A program made the translations under genes and the position numbers. From positions 4,227,501 to 4,291,500 of the forward strand of contig NZ_CP162129.1 of NCBI RefSeq assembly GCF_040834005.1: a stretch of 64,000 nt of DNA, written 5' to 3'. The notes beneath the pieces were generated by a model. It saw only the letters and a program-made list of their open reading frames with translations. It did not search any database and had not been told where the DNA came from. Within the stretch, counting starts at the first letter, position 1. Each line of letters starts with the position of its first letter. The stretch comes from Paenibacillus sp. PL2-23. GTDB lineage: Bacteria; Bacillota; Bacilli; Paenibacillales; Paenibacillaceae. Of this stretch, positions 52,455 to 60,700 are shown piece after piece.

Positions 52455-53288
52455 TTGGATAGAGTAGGCGTGTATTATAATGAAGCGGGCACCATTATGC
52501 TGGATCATACCATCCGGACGGGCAACTTCACGATGACGATCCAGCATGCTCACGACGAATACGAGCTGTATTACTTAATGTCGGGCCAAAGGGATTATTT
52601 CATACGGGATCGGACGTACAGAGTGGAGAAGGGGAGCTTTGTATTCGTAGAACGCGAGGAGTTGCACCGGACCATAGATACGGGGGTGGCGAATCATGAG
52701 AGGGTTGTCTTCAACTTCTCTCCTTCGCTTCTTGCGGGCTTTCCGCTGATCGGAAGCAATGGGGTTATTACTCTGCCGCTGCAGGAGCAGTATAAGGGCG
52801 AGGCGTTAATCGCTGAGCTGATCGAGGAGGCCAGGGGGCACGCCACCGGCAGAGACGTGATGATGGAATCGCTGCTTCGGCAGCTTCTGCTGCTGTTATT
52901 CCGAACCCAGGCCGAGCATGTTACGACGGAGGAGCAGCCATCGTCCGCTCACCGGGTCATCTCGGAGGTCGCTTCTTATATTGGCGACAATTATCACGAG
53001 TCTCTAAGGCTGAACGACGTGGCGAAGCGCTTCTACATCAGCCCCTACTACCTGAGCCGCAAGTTCAAACAGTGCACGGGCTTCGGCTATTCGGAATACG
53101 TCCAGCTGGTGCGGGTAAGGGAAGCCCAGCGGCTGCTAAGGGAAACGGATTTGAAAATGATCGAGGTAGCGGCGCGAATCGGCATCCAGCCGGTCGCGAA
53201 CTTCTACAAGCTGTTCAAGTCGGCCAATGGCTGCTCCCCGCTGCAGTATAGGAAACGGCAGCGAGGGCAGCAGTGGGTTGAGGATTGA
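52455..53288 (+). CDS. AraC family transcriptional regulator (TTG start)
   Basis: 277 residues, starting at TTG 52455 with GGGAGG eight bases upstream. Cupin sensor ('HDEYELYYLMSGQRDYFIRD', 'GSFVFVEREELHRTI') and double HTH ('LNDVAKRFYISPYYLSRKFKQCTG', 'MIEVAARIGIQPVANFYKLFKS'). It resembles the regulator at 44939 in its first HTH ('FYISPYYLSR'), which suggests a recent duplication within the pectin cluster. It probably controls the divergent oxidoreductase-CE12 unit. Confidence 0.88.
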   Translation: MDRVGVYYNEAGTIMLDHTIRTGNFTMTIQHAHDEYELYYLMSGQRDYFIRDRTYRVEKGSFVFVEREELHRTIDTGVANHERVVFNFSPSLLAGFPLIGSNGVITLPLQEQYKGEALIAELIEEARGHATGRDVMMESLLRQLLLLLFRTQAEHVTTEEQPSSAHRVISEVASYIGDNYHESLRLNDVAKRFYISPYYLSRKFKQCTGFGYSEYVQLVRVREAQRLLRETDLKMIEVAARIGIQPVANFYKLFKSANGCSPLQYRKRQRGQQWVED

Positions 53289-53341
53289 GCTGTAATTCGT
53301 AAAGCTTGGCTGAAAGATTCATCCATGCTTCCTATAGATGA

Positions 53342-54229
53342 CTAGCTCTCTCTCGTAAACATATGCTGATCCTTTAATCGAATCAGAACCTTGCCGTAGC
53401 GCCCGCCTTCTCGAATGACAACCTTCCCGGAAGGATAGGCCTGCTCCAAGTAATCGGCAACTATCCCTCGATTCCGCTCATCTTCCGGAATGCGATGATG
53501 GCTGAGCCAAGTCATGGCTTCCTGCAAGGCTGCGGCGCTAGAGATTTCTTTGGTCTTCTCTTCCTTCGTAATGAGCGATTCATAGGAATATCCTTTGAGA
53601 TAGAGCAGGTGAAGCAAATATCCCATTTCGGATAGGATGGTTTGGTAGGCTCGGCCTGTTACAAGAGGCCAGATTTCTTCAACTAAGCTGTGCTGTGAGG
53701 GAACGACAGGCATGCTGATATAACAATAATTCCGGGAGCATTGCAGCAGCTTCTCTACACTTGGCCAGTTGTATACGACCGGGCTCATGGACACAAATAC
53801 GAGGTCGAAGGCCTTCTCCCATCCATGCTCAGCCACATCAATCTCTTCAAATGGCATTGGCACAATGTTGACCTGCTCCGCGAATGGCGAGGTGTTCTTC
53901 CGAAGAAGCTCTACCAGCGGCGGCGACGATTCCACAGCCGTTATTCGAGCTCCCCGCTCAGCGAATGGTACTGTGAACACGCCTGATGCGGCGCCTATAT
54001 CGAGTATAGAAATATTTTGAAATTGAACCCCTTGTCCTTCCATCCAATTCATTATACGCTTGCTTCTCTGTCTTCCCTCTTCACTAAAGGATTGTTCATT
54101 GAATGCCTCGGCCTTAGGGTCAAAGGAACGCGCTAGATTAACGCCGAGCCTCTTCATACGCTCTAGCTTCAGATCCGTATCCTTTTTCCAAGCCGCTTCC
54201 CATAACTCAGCAGAGAAAAAATCGTTCAT
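53342..54229 (-). CDS. class I SAM-dependent methyltransferase
   Basis: 295 residues from ATG 54229; an ATG at 54244 that overlaps the upstream stop is also possible. Motif I is 'ILDIGAASGVFTVPFAERGARITAVESS', and 'FDLVFVSMSPVVYNWP' lies at the post-II position. The small-molecule-type Rossmann fold is clear; the substrate is not. Last gene of the Rrf2-reductase-exporter unit, which hints at detoxification or tailoring of an exported compound. Confidence 0.85.
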   Translation of the reverse strand: MNDFFSAELWEAAWKKDTDLKLERMKRLGVNLARSFDPKAEAFNEQSFSEEGRQRSKRIMNWMEGQGVQFQNISILDIGAASGVFTVPFAERGARITAVESSPPLVELLRKNTSPFAEQVNIVPMPFEEIDVAEHGWEKAFDLVFVSMSPVVYNWPSVEKLLQCSRNYCYISMPVVPSQHSLVEEIWPLVTGRAYQTILSEMGYLLHLLYLKGYSYESLITKEEKTKEISSAAALQEAMTWLSHHRIPEDERNRGIVADYLEQAYPSGKVVIREGGRYGKVLIRLKDQHMFTRES

Positions 54230-54240
54230 AAGCTCTCCTT

Positions 54241-55671
54241 TCATGATACCCCCTGCTCCTGCTCGGCAGCCTTTCCTTTTCCCAGGAAAAGTCCCAGAAG
54301 CAGCGCTGCAATGGCAGCAGCAACACCGAACCAGAAGGCTTGATGGATGCCAACGGCCAGGCCGTTAGTCATTTCGATGGGGGACGATGGATCGTTTACG
54401 TTGCTCAAATAACGCTTCTGCCCATTCGACATGATACTAATGTAAAGGGCAATCCCTACTGCGCCGGACACTTGCTGCAGTGTATTCAGAATCGCGGTCC
54501 CGTGAGGATGCAGATGGCGGGGCAGCTGATTAAGCCCGGCTGTCTGTACAGGCATCATCACTAAAGCAATGCCAATCATAAGGATGATATGTGACGCCAT
54601 AAGAAATCCGGTCGACGTTGCGGCATCGAATCGGGTAAACAGCCACAACGAAATGACGGTTAGGGTCAACCCGGGAATAACCAAAACCCGTGGTCCAAAT
54701 TGATCAAACAGCTTGCCAGAGATGGGCGCCATAAGTCCGTTCAGAATGCCGCCTGGCAGCAGCACCAACCCCGACTTGAAAGCCGTCATCAGCAGCACGC
54801 CCTGCATAAACAACGGAAGCATGATGGCGGACGAAAAAAAAGTCATCAGGAGCACAAACATCAGTACTGCTACAAGCGCAAATACGGGATAACGGAATAC
54901 GCGTAAATCCATAACGGGGTTCTTCAGCAGCAATTGCCGCCAACTAAACAGAACCAGCGAAACGCCGCCCGCGGCGATCATCCAAATCACCAATGGCTCC
55001 GACCAGCCCCTTTCGCCAGCGCTGCTGAACCCATACACGATACCGCCGAAGCCGATGGTAGAGAGGAGAATAGACAAAATGTCCACTTTCGGCCTGGTTA
55101 CTTCCGATACGTTCTTCAATACAGCGGCTCCAACGATAATGGAGAGCAGCGCAAAGGGCAATACCAGATAGAACAACCAGCGCCAGGAAAGTCCGTCAAC
55201 AATCAAGCCCGATAAGGTAGGTCCGATTGCTGGCGCAAACATCACGACAAGCCCCAGCATCCCCATCGCACCCCCGCGTTTTTCTGGCGGATAGATGGTC
55301 ATAATAATATTCATAATTAGAGGCAGCAGCACCCCTGTTCCAATCGCCTGAAAAATACGTCCTGCCAGCAGCACGCCAAATGCTGGCGAGATCGCTGAGA
55401 TAAGCGTGCCTGCAAAAAACAGGCTCATGGCAGACAAAAACATTTGACGAGTGGTGAACCACTGCTGCAATACCGCCGTCACCGGCACTAACACCCCAAC
55501 GACTAGCAAATAGGCCGTGGTTAGCCATTGAATCGTAGTCGCAGATGCATCAAAGGATGCCATTAATGCAGGGAAGGCATTGCCCATCAGCGTCTCATTC
55601 AAGGCGGCAACAAACATGCCTACGATCATTGCAACCATGATTGGACCACGCTTTAAGTTGGTTACATCCAT
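54241..55671 (-). CDS. MFS multidrug exporter, DHA2 family (14 TM)
   Basis: 476 residues with 14 predicted hydrophobic segments. 'IQWLTTAYLLVVGVLVPVTAVL' and 'LAGRIFQAIGTGVLLPLIMNII' are the DHA2 (EmrB/QacA/LmrB) motif D1 and A regions. It pumps drugs or toxic metabolites out with protons. Its ATG shares a base with the stop of the reductase gene upstream (TAATG), so the two are coupled; GGAGGGGG lies upstream. Confidence 0.92.
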   Translation of the reverse strand: MDVTNLKRGPIMVAMIVGMFVAALNETLMGNAFPALMASFDASATTIQWLTTAYLLVVGVLVPVTAVLQQWFTTRQMFLSAMSLFFAGTLISAISPAFGVLLAGRIFQAIGTGVLLPLIMNIIMTIYPPEKRGGAMGMLGLVVMFAPAIGPTLSGLIVDGLSWRWLFYLVLPFALLSIIVGAAVLKNVSEVTRPKVDILSILLSTIGFGGIVYGFSSAGERGWSEPLVIWMIAAGGVSLVLFSWRQLLLKNPVMDLRVFRYPVFALVAVLMFVLLMTFFSSAIMLPLFMQGVLLMTAFKSGLVLLPGGILNGLMAPISGKLFDQFGPRVLVIPGLTLTVISLWLFTRFDAATSTGFLMASHIILMIGIALVMMPVQTAGLNQLPRHLHPHGTAILNTLQQVSGAVGIALYISIMSNGQKRYLSNVNDPSSPIEMTNGLAVGIHQAFWFGVAAAIAALLLGLFLGKGKAAEQEQGVS

Positions 55672-56591
55672 TATAAATTCCCCCTCCAGGCCTCACTATT
55701 CAGCTCATTGTTTATAACCGCGGCAACTAACGCCCCATTGGAAGCTGCTGCTATGGCCTGGTGCAATCGCGATGCGACATCTCCGGCGCTATAGACGCCT
55801 GGAATGTTTGTTTTGCCAAATTCATCAACCTCAACCGATCCCATGTCCGTCATCTTGCAACCCAGCCCCTCCGCCAAGTTCGAGCCCGCAACAAGCTCTG
55901 GTCTGAAAAAGATGCCTCTGCACGCGACAGCCGTGCCGTCCTCCAGAACGACCTGGCGGACAATGCCGTCGTCGCTGGAGTCAATCTGCCTAATAGGAGA
56001 CTCAAGCAACGGCACTCCATTGCTTCTGAGCTCCTCTCGCTGGCTCTCCGTTAGTTCATCGGGGCCATTGGTGCAGACCGTCAGACGCTTCGACCAGCCG
56101 GAGATGACCGGGGCAAAATGCATGAGCTCAGCGCCTCTATTAATAATAACAAGCGGCTGATCCCTTAGCTCCCAGCCATCGCAATACGGGCAGACAAAAG
56201 CGCTTTTCCCGTATACGTCCGCAAGTCCGGGGATATCGAGGGGGCGATCCTTCATGCCCACCGCCAATAATATTTTTTTGGCTAGAAGCTTCAGGCCATT
56301 CGTGGTTTCTATGGTGAACCTGCTATCGGCGCCTGTAATGGCCCCTGCTGCTTCTGCCAGGATGGATACAGAGGGATAAGCAGCAATCTCCTCCTTCGCT
56401 ATTCGCCGAAACTCGCCAGGCGCTATTCCGTCCCGTGTAAGAAACCCGTGCATCTCTCCAGTCACAGCATTGCGGGGACGGCCCTCATCAAGCAAAACCA
56501 CGTCTTTCCTTGCCCTTCCCAGCACCAAAGCCGCGTTCAGTCCAGCCGGTCCGCCGCCGATAATGACCACATCATACAATTGATTCTCCAT
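55671..56591 (-). CDS. thioredoxin-reductase-like FAD/NAD(P) oxidoreductase
   Basis: 306 residues. FAD loop 'IIGGGPAGLNAAL' (11-23), redox-active CPYC at 134-137, an NAD(P)-binding segment near 150, and C-terminal 'GVYSAGDVASRLHQAIAAASNG'. The NADPH loop is not the standard GxGxxA, so the partner may be unusual. It is likely a disulfide reductase or quinone-type oxidoreductase rather than housekeeping TrxB. First structural gene after the Rrf2 regulator. Confidence 0.88.
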   Translation of the reverse strand: MENQLYDVVIIGGGPAGLNAALVLGRARKDVVLLDEGRPRNAVTGEMHGFLTRDGIAPGEFRRIAKEEIAAYPSVSILAEAAGAITGADSRFTIETTNGLKLLAKKILLAVGMKDRPLDIPGLADVYGKSAFVCPYCDGWELRDQPLVIINRGAELMHFAPVISGWSKRLTVCTNGPDELTESQREELRSNGVPLLESPIRQIDSSDDGIVRQVVLEDGTAVACRGIFFRPELVAGSNLAEGLGCKMTDMGSVEVDEFGKTNIPGVYSAGDVASRLHQAIAAASNGALVAAVINNELNSEAWRGNL

Positions 56592-56614
56592 GTTAAATTA
56601 CCTCCATTACCGAT

Positions 56615-56635
56615 CTTTAATATCCATAATTAAAG
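56615..56635. promoter_or_regulatory. second Rrf2-type site before the reductase gene
   Basis: CTTTAATATCCATAATTAAAG. It contains one half-site (TATCCATAAT) of the full operator at 57163 plus flanking inverted CTTTAA/TTAAAG. It lies in the 57-base gap between rrf2 and the reductase start. Confidence 0.5.
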
Positions 56636-56648
56636 CGCAAGAAGTGTG

Positions 56649-57140
56649 TTACTTCTTGTTACCCCCATGGCTGCAACGCTTGAGCGCCTCATCCAGTACC
56701 GTCTGGATCGTATGCTCCCGTAAGTATTGGTGCAGCTGCTGCTCCGCGCCGTACATGATTTTCTCAACCAGGCAATCCTTCTTCTCCCCTGAACACCTCT
56801 GTTCCTCCGGTGCAGCTCCCTGCTCCGCTAACAGTTGATGCTGCTGCGAATTCGAATTGGAGCATTCGAATAACTGCTGCCTTCCTTCAATCACTTGAAT
56901 CACATCTAGAAATGAAATCTCTCCCGCCGGCCTGGCTAGCTCATACCCGCCGTTCACGCCAGGTACGGCGCGTACAATGCCATCCTGTCTCAGCTTCGAC
57001 ATGATCTTGGACAAGTAGCTTTCGGACACACCAAGCGTCCCTGATAATTCCTTGATGCCAATATGATGGGAGCGCTCTGACAGTCCGAGATGAATTAAGG
57101 CGTGTAGAGCATAATCGGTGCTTTTGGAGAACTGCAACAC
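56649..57140 (-). CDS. Rrf2 family transcriptional regulator
   Basis: 163 residues. Winged helix 'MLQFSKSTDYALHALIHLGL...GVSESYLSKIMSKLRQDGIVRAVPGVNGGYELAR' is standard Rrf2. Cysteines at 93, 116, 123 and 156 fall where IscR/NsrR-type proteins keep Fe-S ligands, though a Gln/Ser-rich insert stretches the first gap. It may sense redox state, nitric oxide or iron-sulfur supply. It probably represses itself and the downstream reductase-exporter-methyltransferase genes. Confidence 0.9.
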   Translation of the reverse strand: MLQFSKSTDYALHALIHLGLSERSHHIGIKELSGTLGVSESYLSKIMSKLRQDGIVRAVPGVNGGYELARPAGEISFLDVIQVIEGRQQLFECSNSNSQQHQLLAEQGAAPEEQRCSGEKKDCLVEKIMYGAEQQLHQYLREHTIQTVLDEALKRCSHGGNKK

Positions 57141-57162
57141 CCCTCCCTCCCTTCATAAAACT

Positions 57163-57212
57163 TATTATGGATACAATATATCCATAATAGCAGATCCATT
57201 TTTACATTGCAA
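57163..57212 (-). promoter_or_regulatory. rrf2 promoter and operator
   Basis: Minus strand: -35 TTGCAA (57207-57212), a 17-base spacer, -10 TATTAT (57184-57189). An 11-bp perfect inverted repeat, TATTATGGATA-N5-TATCCATAATA (57163-57173 with 57179-57189), covers the -10 and start site. Autorepression is expected. Confidence 0.85.
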
Positions 57213-57340
57213 CCATTCTTATTGAATTTATGGATGTCTCGTTGCAAACAAGCGTAAACGGCTGCGCCGTCCTTTGGCGGTGCAGCATACGTTTCGCGTT
57301 GAAATATAAGCTCAGTATAGAGAAAACTTATACTTTCTTA

Positions 57341-57390
57341 TATTTTGAAAAAGGAGCCGCACCGCCATTCCATATCGGTATCAGCTCCTT
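57341..57390 (-). terminator. probable terminator after rpmG
   Basis: Stem 57351-57357 with 57384-57390 (aaggagc/gctcctt), with inner accg/cggt pairing, then TTTTTC on the minus strand. Confidence 0.65.
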
Positions 57391-57397
57391 GATCCCC

Positions 57398-57547
57398 TTA
57401 ACGGGTTTCCCTATGAATCGTAACCTTCTTCAGACGCGGAGAATACTTCTTCATCTCCAGCCGGTGAGGCGTGGTGCGTTTGTTCTTGGTGGTCGTATAA
57501 TTGCGGTCTCCACTTTCCGTGCAGGCCAATGTAATAATGACACGCAT
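57398..57547 (-). CDS. rpmG: ribosomal protein L33, zinc-independent form
   Basis: 49 residues, full L33 length, too short to stand out by size but clear by sequence: '[20 protein letters not shown]' and '[17 protein letters not shown]'. Zinc-binding L33 has two CxxC pairs; here the second Cys of the first pair is Ser (CTES) and the second pair is lost (KKYSPRL). This is the C- paralogue made when zinc is scarce, replacing the C+ form and sparing zinc. AGGAGG precedes the ATG. It follows a CobW-family gene by 48 bases in a Zur-controlled unit. Confidence 0.93.
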   Translation of the reverse strand: MRVIITLACTESGDRNYTTTKNKRTTPHRLEMKKYSPRLKKVTIHRETR

Positions 57548-57595
57548 TCTGGACTCCTCCTTTCCTGTTCTTCCCCCGGTCGGGGAGCTGCATGT

Positions 57596-58813
57596 TTAGT
57601 GGAGCTGCTCCTCCAGTTGTACATCCGACTGATTCGGGAACTCGTCCTGGAACTCGCTCCAGTCCATAGCCATCTCCTCGTCCGTCAGCAAGCATTGGTC
57701 AAGCTCGCCGGTAATGGCCGGTCTGTCCATGTCAAGACCAATAAACACGAGCTTGTTGATTCGGTCGCCATATTGATCATCCCAATTGTCCGCAAGCGAC
57801 GGCTCTTCCATAAGCAGCTGCTGACGCTCCTCCTCCGGAAGCGCTGCCGCCCACTTGCCAGCGGGTCCGAATTGAATGGATGGTCCTGCCTGGCTGAAGC
57901 TTTGGGCCATATCGCCGCGGGTTGCGAGCCATACGATGCCTTTGGCGCGGACAACCTCTTCCGGCCACTCGCTCATCCAATTCATCAGACGTTCCGGATG
58001 GAATGGCTTCACGCGCTCGTATACGAACGATGTAATGCCATATTCCTCCGTTTCCGGCGTATGGTGCTCCTTCTCCATCTCCTGCATCCATCCTGCCGAA
58101 CGGCTTGCTTCATCGAAATTGAACAAGCCCGTATTCAGAATAGCGGAGGGACTGACTTGCCCCCGTTCGGCGCGAATCAGTCTGGCGCGCGGCTGCAGCG
58201 TTCGAAGCACCTTCTCCAGATCCTCCAGCTCACGCTCGCCGACCAGGTCGCATTTGTTCAGTATAAGCACATCGCAGAATTCGATCTGATCAATGAGCAG
58301 GTCCACCACATCGCGGGTGTCATCCTCCCCTACAGCCTGCTTGCGGTCCATAAGCGACTCGCCTGAGGCGAAATCTGCCCAGAAGCGATAGGCATCCACG
58401 ACGGTGACCATACAATCAAGCCTGCAAAACTCGGTCAGATCAATGCCTTGCTCCTCATCGATATACGAGAAGGTCTGCGCAACCGGCACAGGCTCGCCTA
58501 CGCCGGTGGATTCGATCAGAATATAATCGAAGCGTCCCTCCTTGGCCAGCCTCTCCACCTCGCGAAGCAAGTCCTCACGCAGCGTGCAGCAGATGCAGCC
58601 ATTGGACATCTCGACCAGCTTCTCCTCCGTCCGCGACAGTCCTCCGCCGTTCTGGATCAGGTCTGCGTCGATGTTCACCTCGCTCAGGTCGTTGACGATC
58701 ACCGCAACCTTGAGCCCCTCGCGGTTGTTAAGCACATGATTCAATATCGTGGTTTTGCCCGCGCCTAGATAACCGCTCAAGACTGTAACGGGCAGCTTTT
58801 TGTTTTCGTTCAT
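57596..58813 (-). CDS. CobW-family GTPase metallochaperone, copy 1 (YciC/ZagA-like)
   Basis: 405 residues from ATG 58813. P-loop GYLGAGKT at 14-21, metal motif CICC at 73-76, 'NKCDL' guanine-binding motif and a C-terminal CobW_C domain. These GTPases carry zinc to client enzymes and in B. subtilis the YciC/ZagA member is under Zur. Two Zur boxes cover its promoter. It is co-transcribed with zinc-free L33. Very similar to the copy at 59426, so a duplication. Confidence 0.92.
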   Translation of the reverse strand: MNENKKLPVTVLSGYLGAGKTTILNHVLNNREGLKVAVIVNDLSEVNIDADLIQNGGGLSRTEEKLVEMSNGCICCTLREDLLREVERLAKEGRFDYILIESTGVGEPVPVAQTFSYIDEEQGIDLTEFCRLDCMVTVVDAYRFWADFASGESLMDRKQAVGEDDTRDVVDLLIDQIEFCDVLILNKCDLVGERELEDLEKVLRTLQPRARLIRAERGQVSPSAILNTGLFNFDEASRSAGWMQEMEKEHHTPETEEYGITSFVYERVKPFHPERLMNWMSEWPEEVVRAKGIVWLATRGDMAQSFSQAGPSIQFGPAGKWAAALPEEERQQLLMEEPSLADNWDDQYGDRINKLVFIGLDMDRPAITGELDQCLLTDEEMAMDWSEFQDEFPNQSDVQLEEQLH

Positions 58814-58861
58814 TTCCCCACACCTCAACAGGCCAATCAGATTTCGCCTCTAACCGCCCCA

Positions 58862-58914
58862 AAATTGTAATCGTTACGATTACTAATTGTAATGATTACG
58901 ATAGACAAAGTCAA
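58862..58914 (-). promoter_or_regulatory. cobW copy 1 promoter with two Zur boxes
   Basis: Minus strand: -35 TTGACT (58909-58914), a 17-base spacer, -10 TACAAT (58886-58891). Zur boxes at 58862-58882 (18 of 21 matches to AAATCGTAATNATTACGATTT) and 58884-58904 (17 of 21). The upstream box covers the spacer and -10. The -35 overlaps the stop codon of the 171-residue gene. Confidence 0.88.
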
Positions 58915-59426
58915 CTCATATCGACAGAGTCTCTTTGGTTCTCTTGCTCCTGCAACGCTCTGGCACAGCTCTCCATCAACAAGCAGAAGGAGCGATTGTG
59001 TCCGATGTAGAAGGAGGACAAGTCATACCGGTTGCGCCCCGGCTCATAGGAGACCTGCAGCCGATGTCTCATTCTCTCCATCGCAAGCTTAACAAAAGCA
59101 TCCGCTTGGGGGGATGCGGGAAATGTTATGTAAGCATACAATGAATGATCAACGGGCTCATCCCGCAGACTCACTCCCGCGCAAGAATATTCCGTTGCGA
59201 TCCCCAATTGGTTGAGTATTGTAAGCGCCGGCAGCAGCTCCGCATCCACATGGGTCCCGCTGAAGCATATGGTCCGCTTGGCTCGAATGACAGGCTTAGG
59301 AGTTGCGATCCACCTGCTCAGCTCTTTCTCCCTGTCTCGCCAACGCTGCTCTTCATGCTTGCTAATCACGATTTCCGATTCCTCGATCCCTTGTACGTAA
59401 GCCAATCCATCACGCTCCATTGCCAT
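58911..59426 (-). CDS. unrecognised 171-residue protein coupled to cobW copy 2
   Basis: I do not recognise this family with confidence. It is soluble, with no signal or membrane helix, starting at ATG 59426 inside the stop of the cobW gene (TAATG). A conserved-looking core 'CFSGTHVDAELLPALTILNQLGIATEYSCAG' is followed by 'AYITFP'. Cys54, His59, Cys82 and His94, and a later Cys148/Cys154 pair, could bind metal. Tight coupling to a metallochaperone in a Zur-controlled unit suggests a zinc client, a substitute enzyme or a chaperone partner. All of this is inference. Confidence 0.75.
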   Translation of the reverse strand: MAMERDGLAYVQGIEESEIVISKHEEQRWRDREKELSRWIATPKPVIRAKRTICFSGTHVDAELLPALTILNQLGIATEYSCAGVSLRDEPVDHSLYAYITFPASPQADAFVKLAMERMRHRLQVSYEPGRNRYDLSSFYIGHNRSFCLLMESCARALQEQENQRDSVDMS

Positions 59427-60622
59427 TAGAATGCCGGCAGAGGGTCCGCGAGTGAACGCCAATTGCCGCTCATCTCTTCGGGGGTCAGCAACGCTCCGTC
59501 CAACGATTGGCTGATGGCTTCCTTATCCAAGTCAATGCCAATCAATACAAGCTTGGTCACGCGGTCGCCCCATTCGTCGTCCCAATCAGGCGATTTGGGA
59601 TAATTCTCTCCGAAATAAGCCTTTCTCTCATCCTCCGACAGAGACGCGACCCACAAGCCTGCCGGGGCAAGCTGCCGGGATACGCCCGCCTGACTGAAGG
59701 AGATCGCCGTGTTGTTGCGAGTTGCCAGCCACAATATCCCCTTGGAGCGGACCACCGCCTTCGGCCACTTCGCCATCCACTTCAGCAGTCGTTCCGGATG
59801 AAAAGGAATTTTGCGCGTGTAGACAAAAGAAGAGATGCCGTACTCCTCGGTTTCCGGTGTATGGTGCTCCTTCTGCAACTCCTGAATCCATCCGGCCGAC
59901 TGGCTTGCCGCATCGAAGTCGAACAGGCCTGTATTCAGGATCTCCTTGGGATTAATGTTCCCCTGACTGGCCCTGATGAATTTCGCGCGCGGCTGAAGCC
60001 CCCTCAAGGCGGTTTCCAGCTTCACGAGCTCTTCCTCGCTGATCAGGTCGCACTTATTAATAATCAGCACATCGCAAAACTCTACCTGATCGGTAAGCAA
60101 ATGCACAACATGTCTTGTATCCCCTTCGCCAGCCTCTTGATTCCGCTGGCTTAAAGATTCCGAAGAGTTGAAATCCTGCCAGAAGTTGAAAGCATCAACG
60201 ACCGTCACCATACAGTCCAGCCGGGTCAGCTTGGACAAGTCGATATTTTGCTCCTCATCTACGTAAGTGAAGGTTTGGGCGACCGGAAGCGGCTCGCCAA
60301 TCCCTGTCGATTCAATGAGGATGTAATCGAACCGCCCCTCCATCGCCAGACGCTCCACCTCCTGCAAGAGATCGTCTCTGAGCGTGCAGCAGATGCAGCC
60401 GTTGGACATCTCCACCAGCTTCTCTTCGTTCCGGCTTAAGCCGCCCCCCTCACGCACTAATTCCGCATCGATGTTCACTTCGCTCAGATCGTTGACGATA
60501 ACGGCAACCTTAAGACCCTCGCGGTTGTTCAGAACATGATTCAGAATGGTCGTCTTCCCCGCGCCGAGATAGCCGCTCAGCACCGTCACCGGGATCCTGC
60601 GTTCTGCCTGCAGAGTGCTCAT
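59426..60622 (-). CDS. CobW-family GTPase metallochaperone, copy 2
   Basis: 398 residues from ATG 60622 (GGGGG eight bases upstream). P-loop GYLGAGKT near 17-24, CICC at 76-79, NKCDL and the CobW_C domain. The N-terminal half is almost identical in block order to copy 1 ('[20 protein letters not shown]'), while the C-terminal half differs more. First gene of a two-gene unit with the 171-residue protein. Its own Zur box lies upstream. Confidence 0.92.
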   Translation of the reverse strand: MSTLQAERRIPVTVLSGYLGAGKTTILNHVLNNREGLKVAVIVNDLSEVNIDAELVREGGGLSRNEEKLVEMSNGCICCTLRDDLLQEVERLAMEGRFDYILIESTGIGEPLPVAQTFTYVDEEQNIDLSKLTRLDCMVTVVDAFNFWQDFNSSESLSQRNQEAGEGDTRHVVHLLTDQVEFCDVLIINKCDLISEEELVKLETALRGLQPRAKFIRASQGNINPKEILNTGLFDFDAASQSAGWIQELQKEHHTPETEEYGISSFVYTRKIPFHPERLLKWMAKWPKAVVRSKGILWLATRNNTAISFSQAGVSRQLAPAGLWVASLSEDERKAYFGENYPKSPDWDDEWGDRVTKLVLIGIDLDKEAISQSLDGALLTPEEMSGNWRSLADPLPAF

Positions 60623-60640
60623 TCCATATTCCCCCTTCAA

Positions 60641-60661
60641 AATGCGTAATAATTACGATTA
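60641..60661. promoter_or_regulatory. Zur box upstream of cobW copy 2
   Basis: AATGCGTAATAATTACGATTA, 18 of 21 matches to the Zur consensus, 18 bases before the start codon. No clean -35/-10 pair could be placed. Confidence 0.85.
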
Positions 60662-60670
60662 ATACCGAAA

Positions 60671-60700
60671 GAAAAAGTGCCGAGCTTAAAAGCTCAACAC
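60671..60700 (-). terminator. terminator of the AAA+ ATPase gene
   Basis: An 11-bp stem including two G-U pairs (60677-60700 overall), overlapping the stop codon, then TTTTTC on the minus strand. It separates the S14-DUF3024-AAA unit from cobW copy 2. Confidence 0.85.

Noticed and set aside
57230..58366. Plus-strand open frame across rpmG and cobW copy 1
   Set aside because: It runs antisense to two well-supported genes, a terminator and no recognisable domain.
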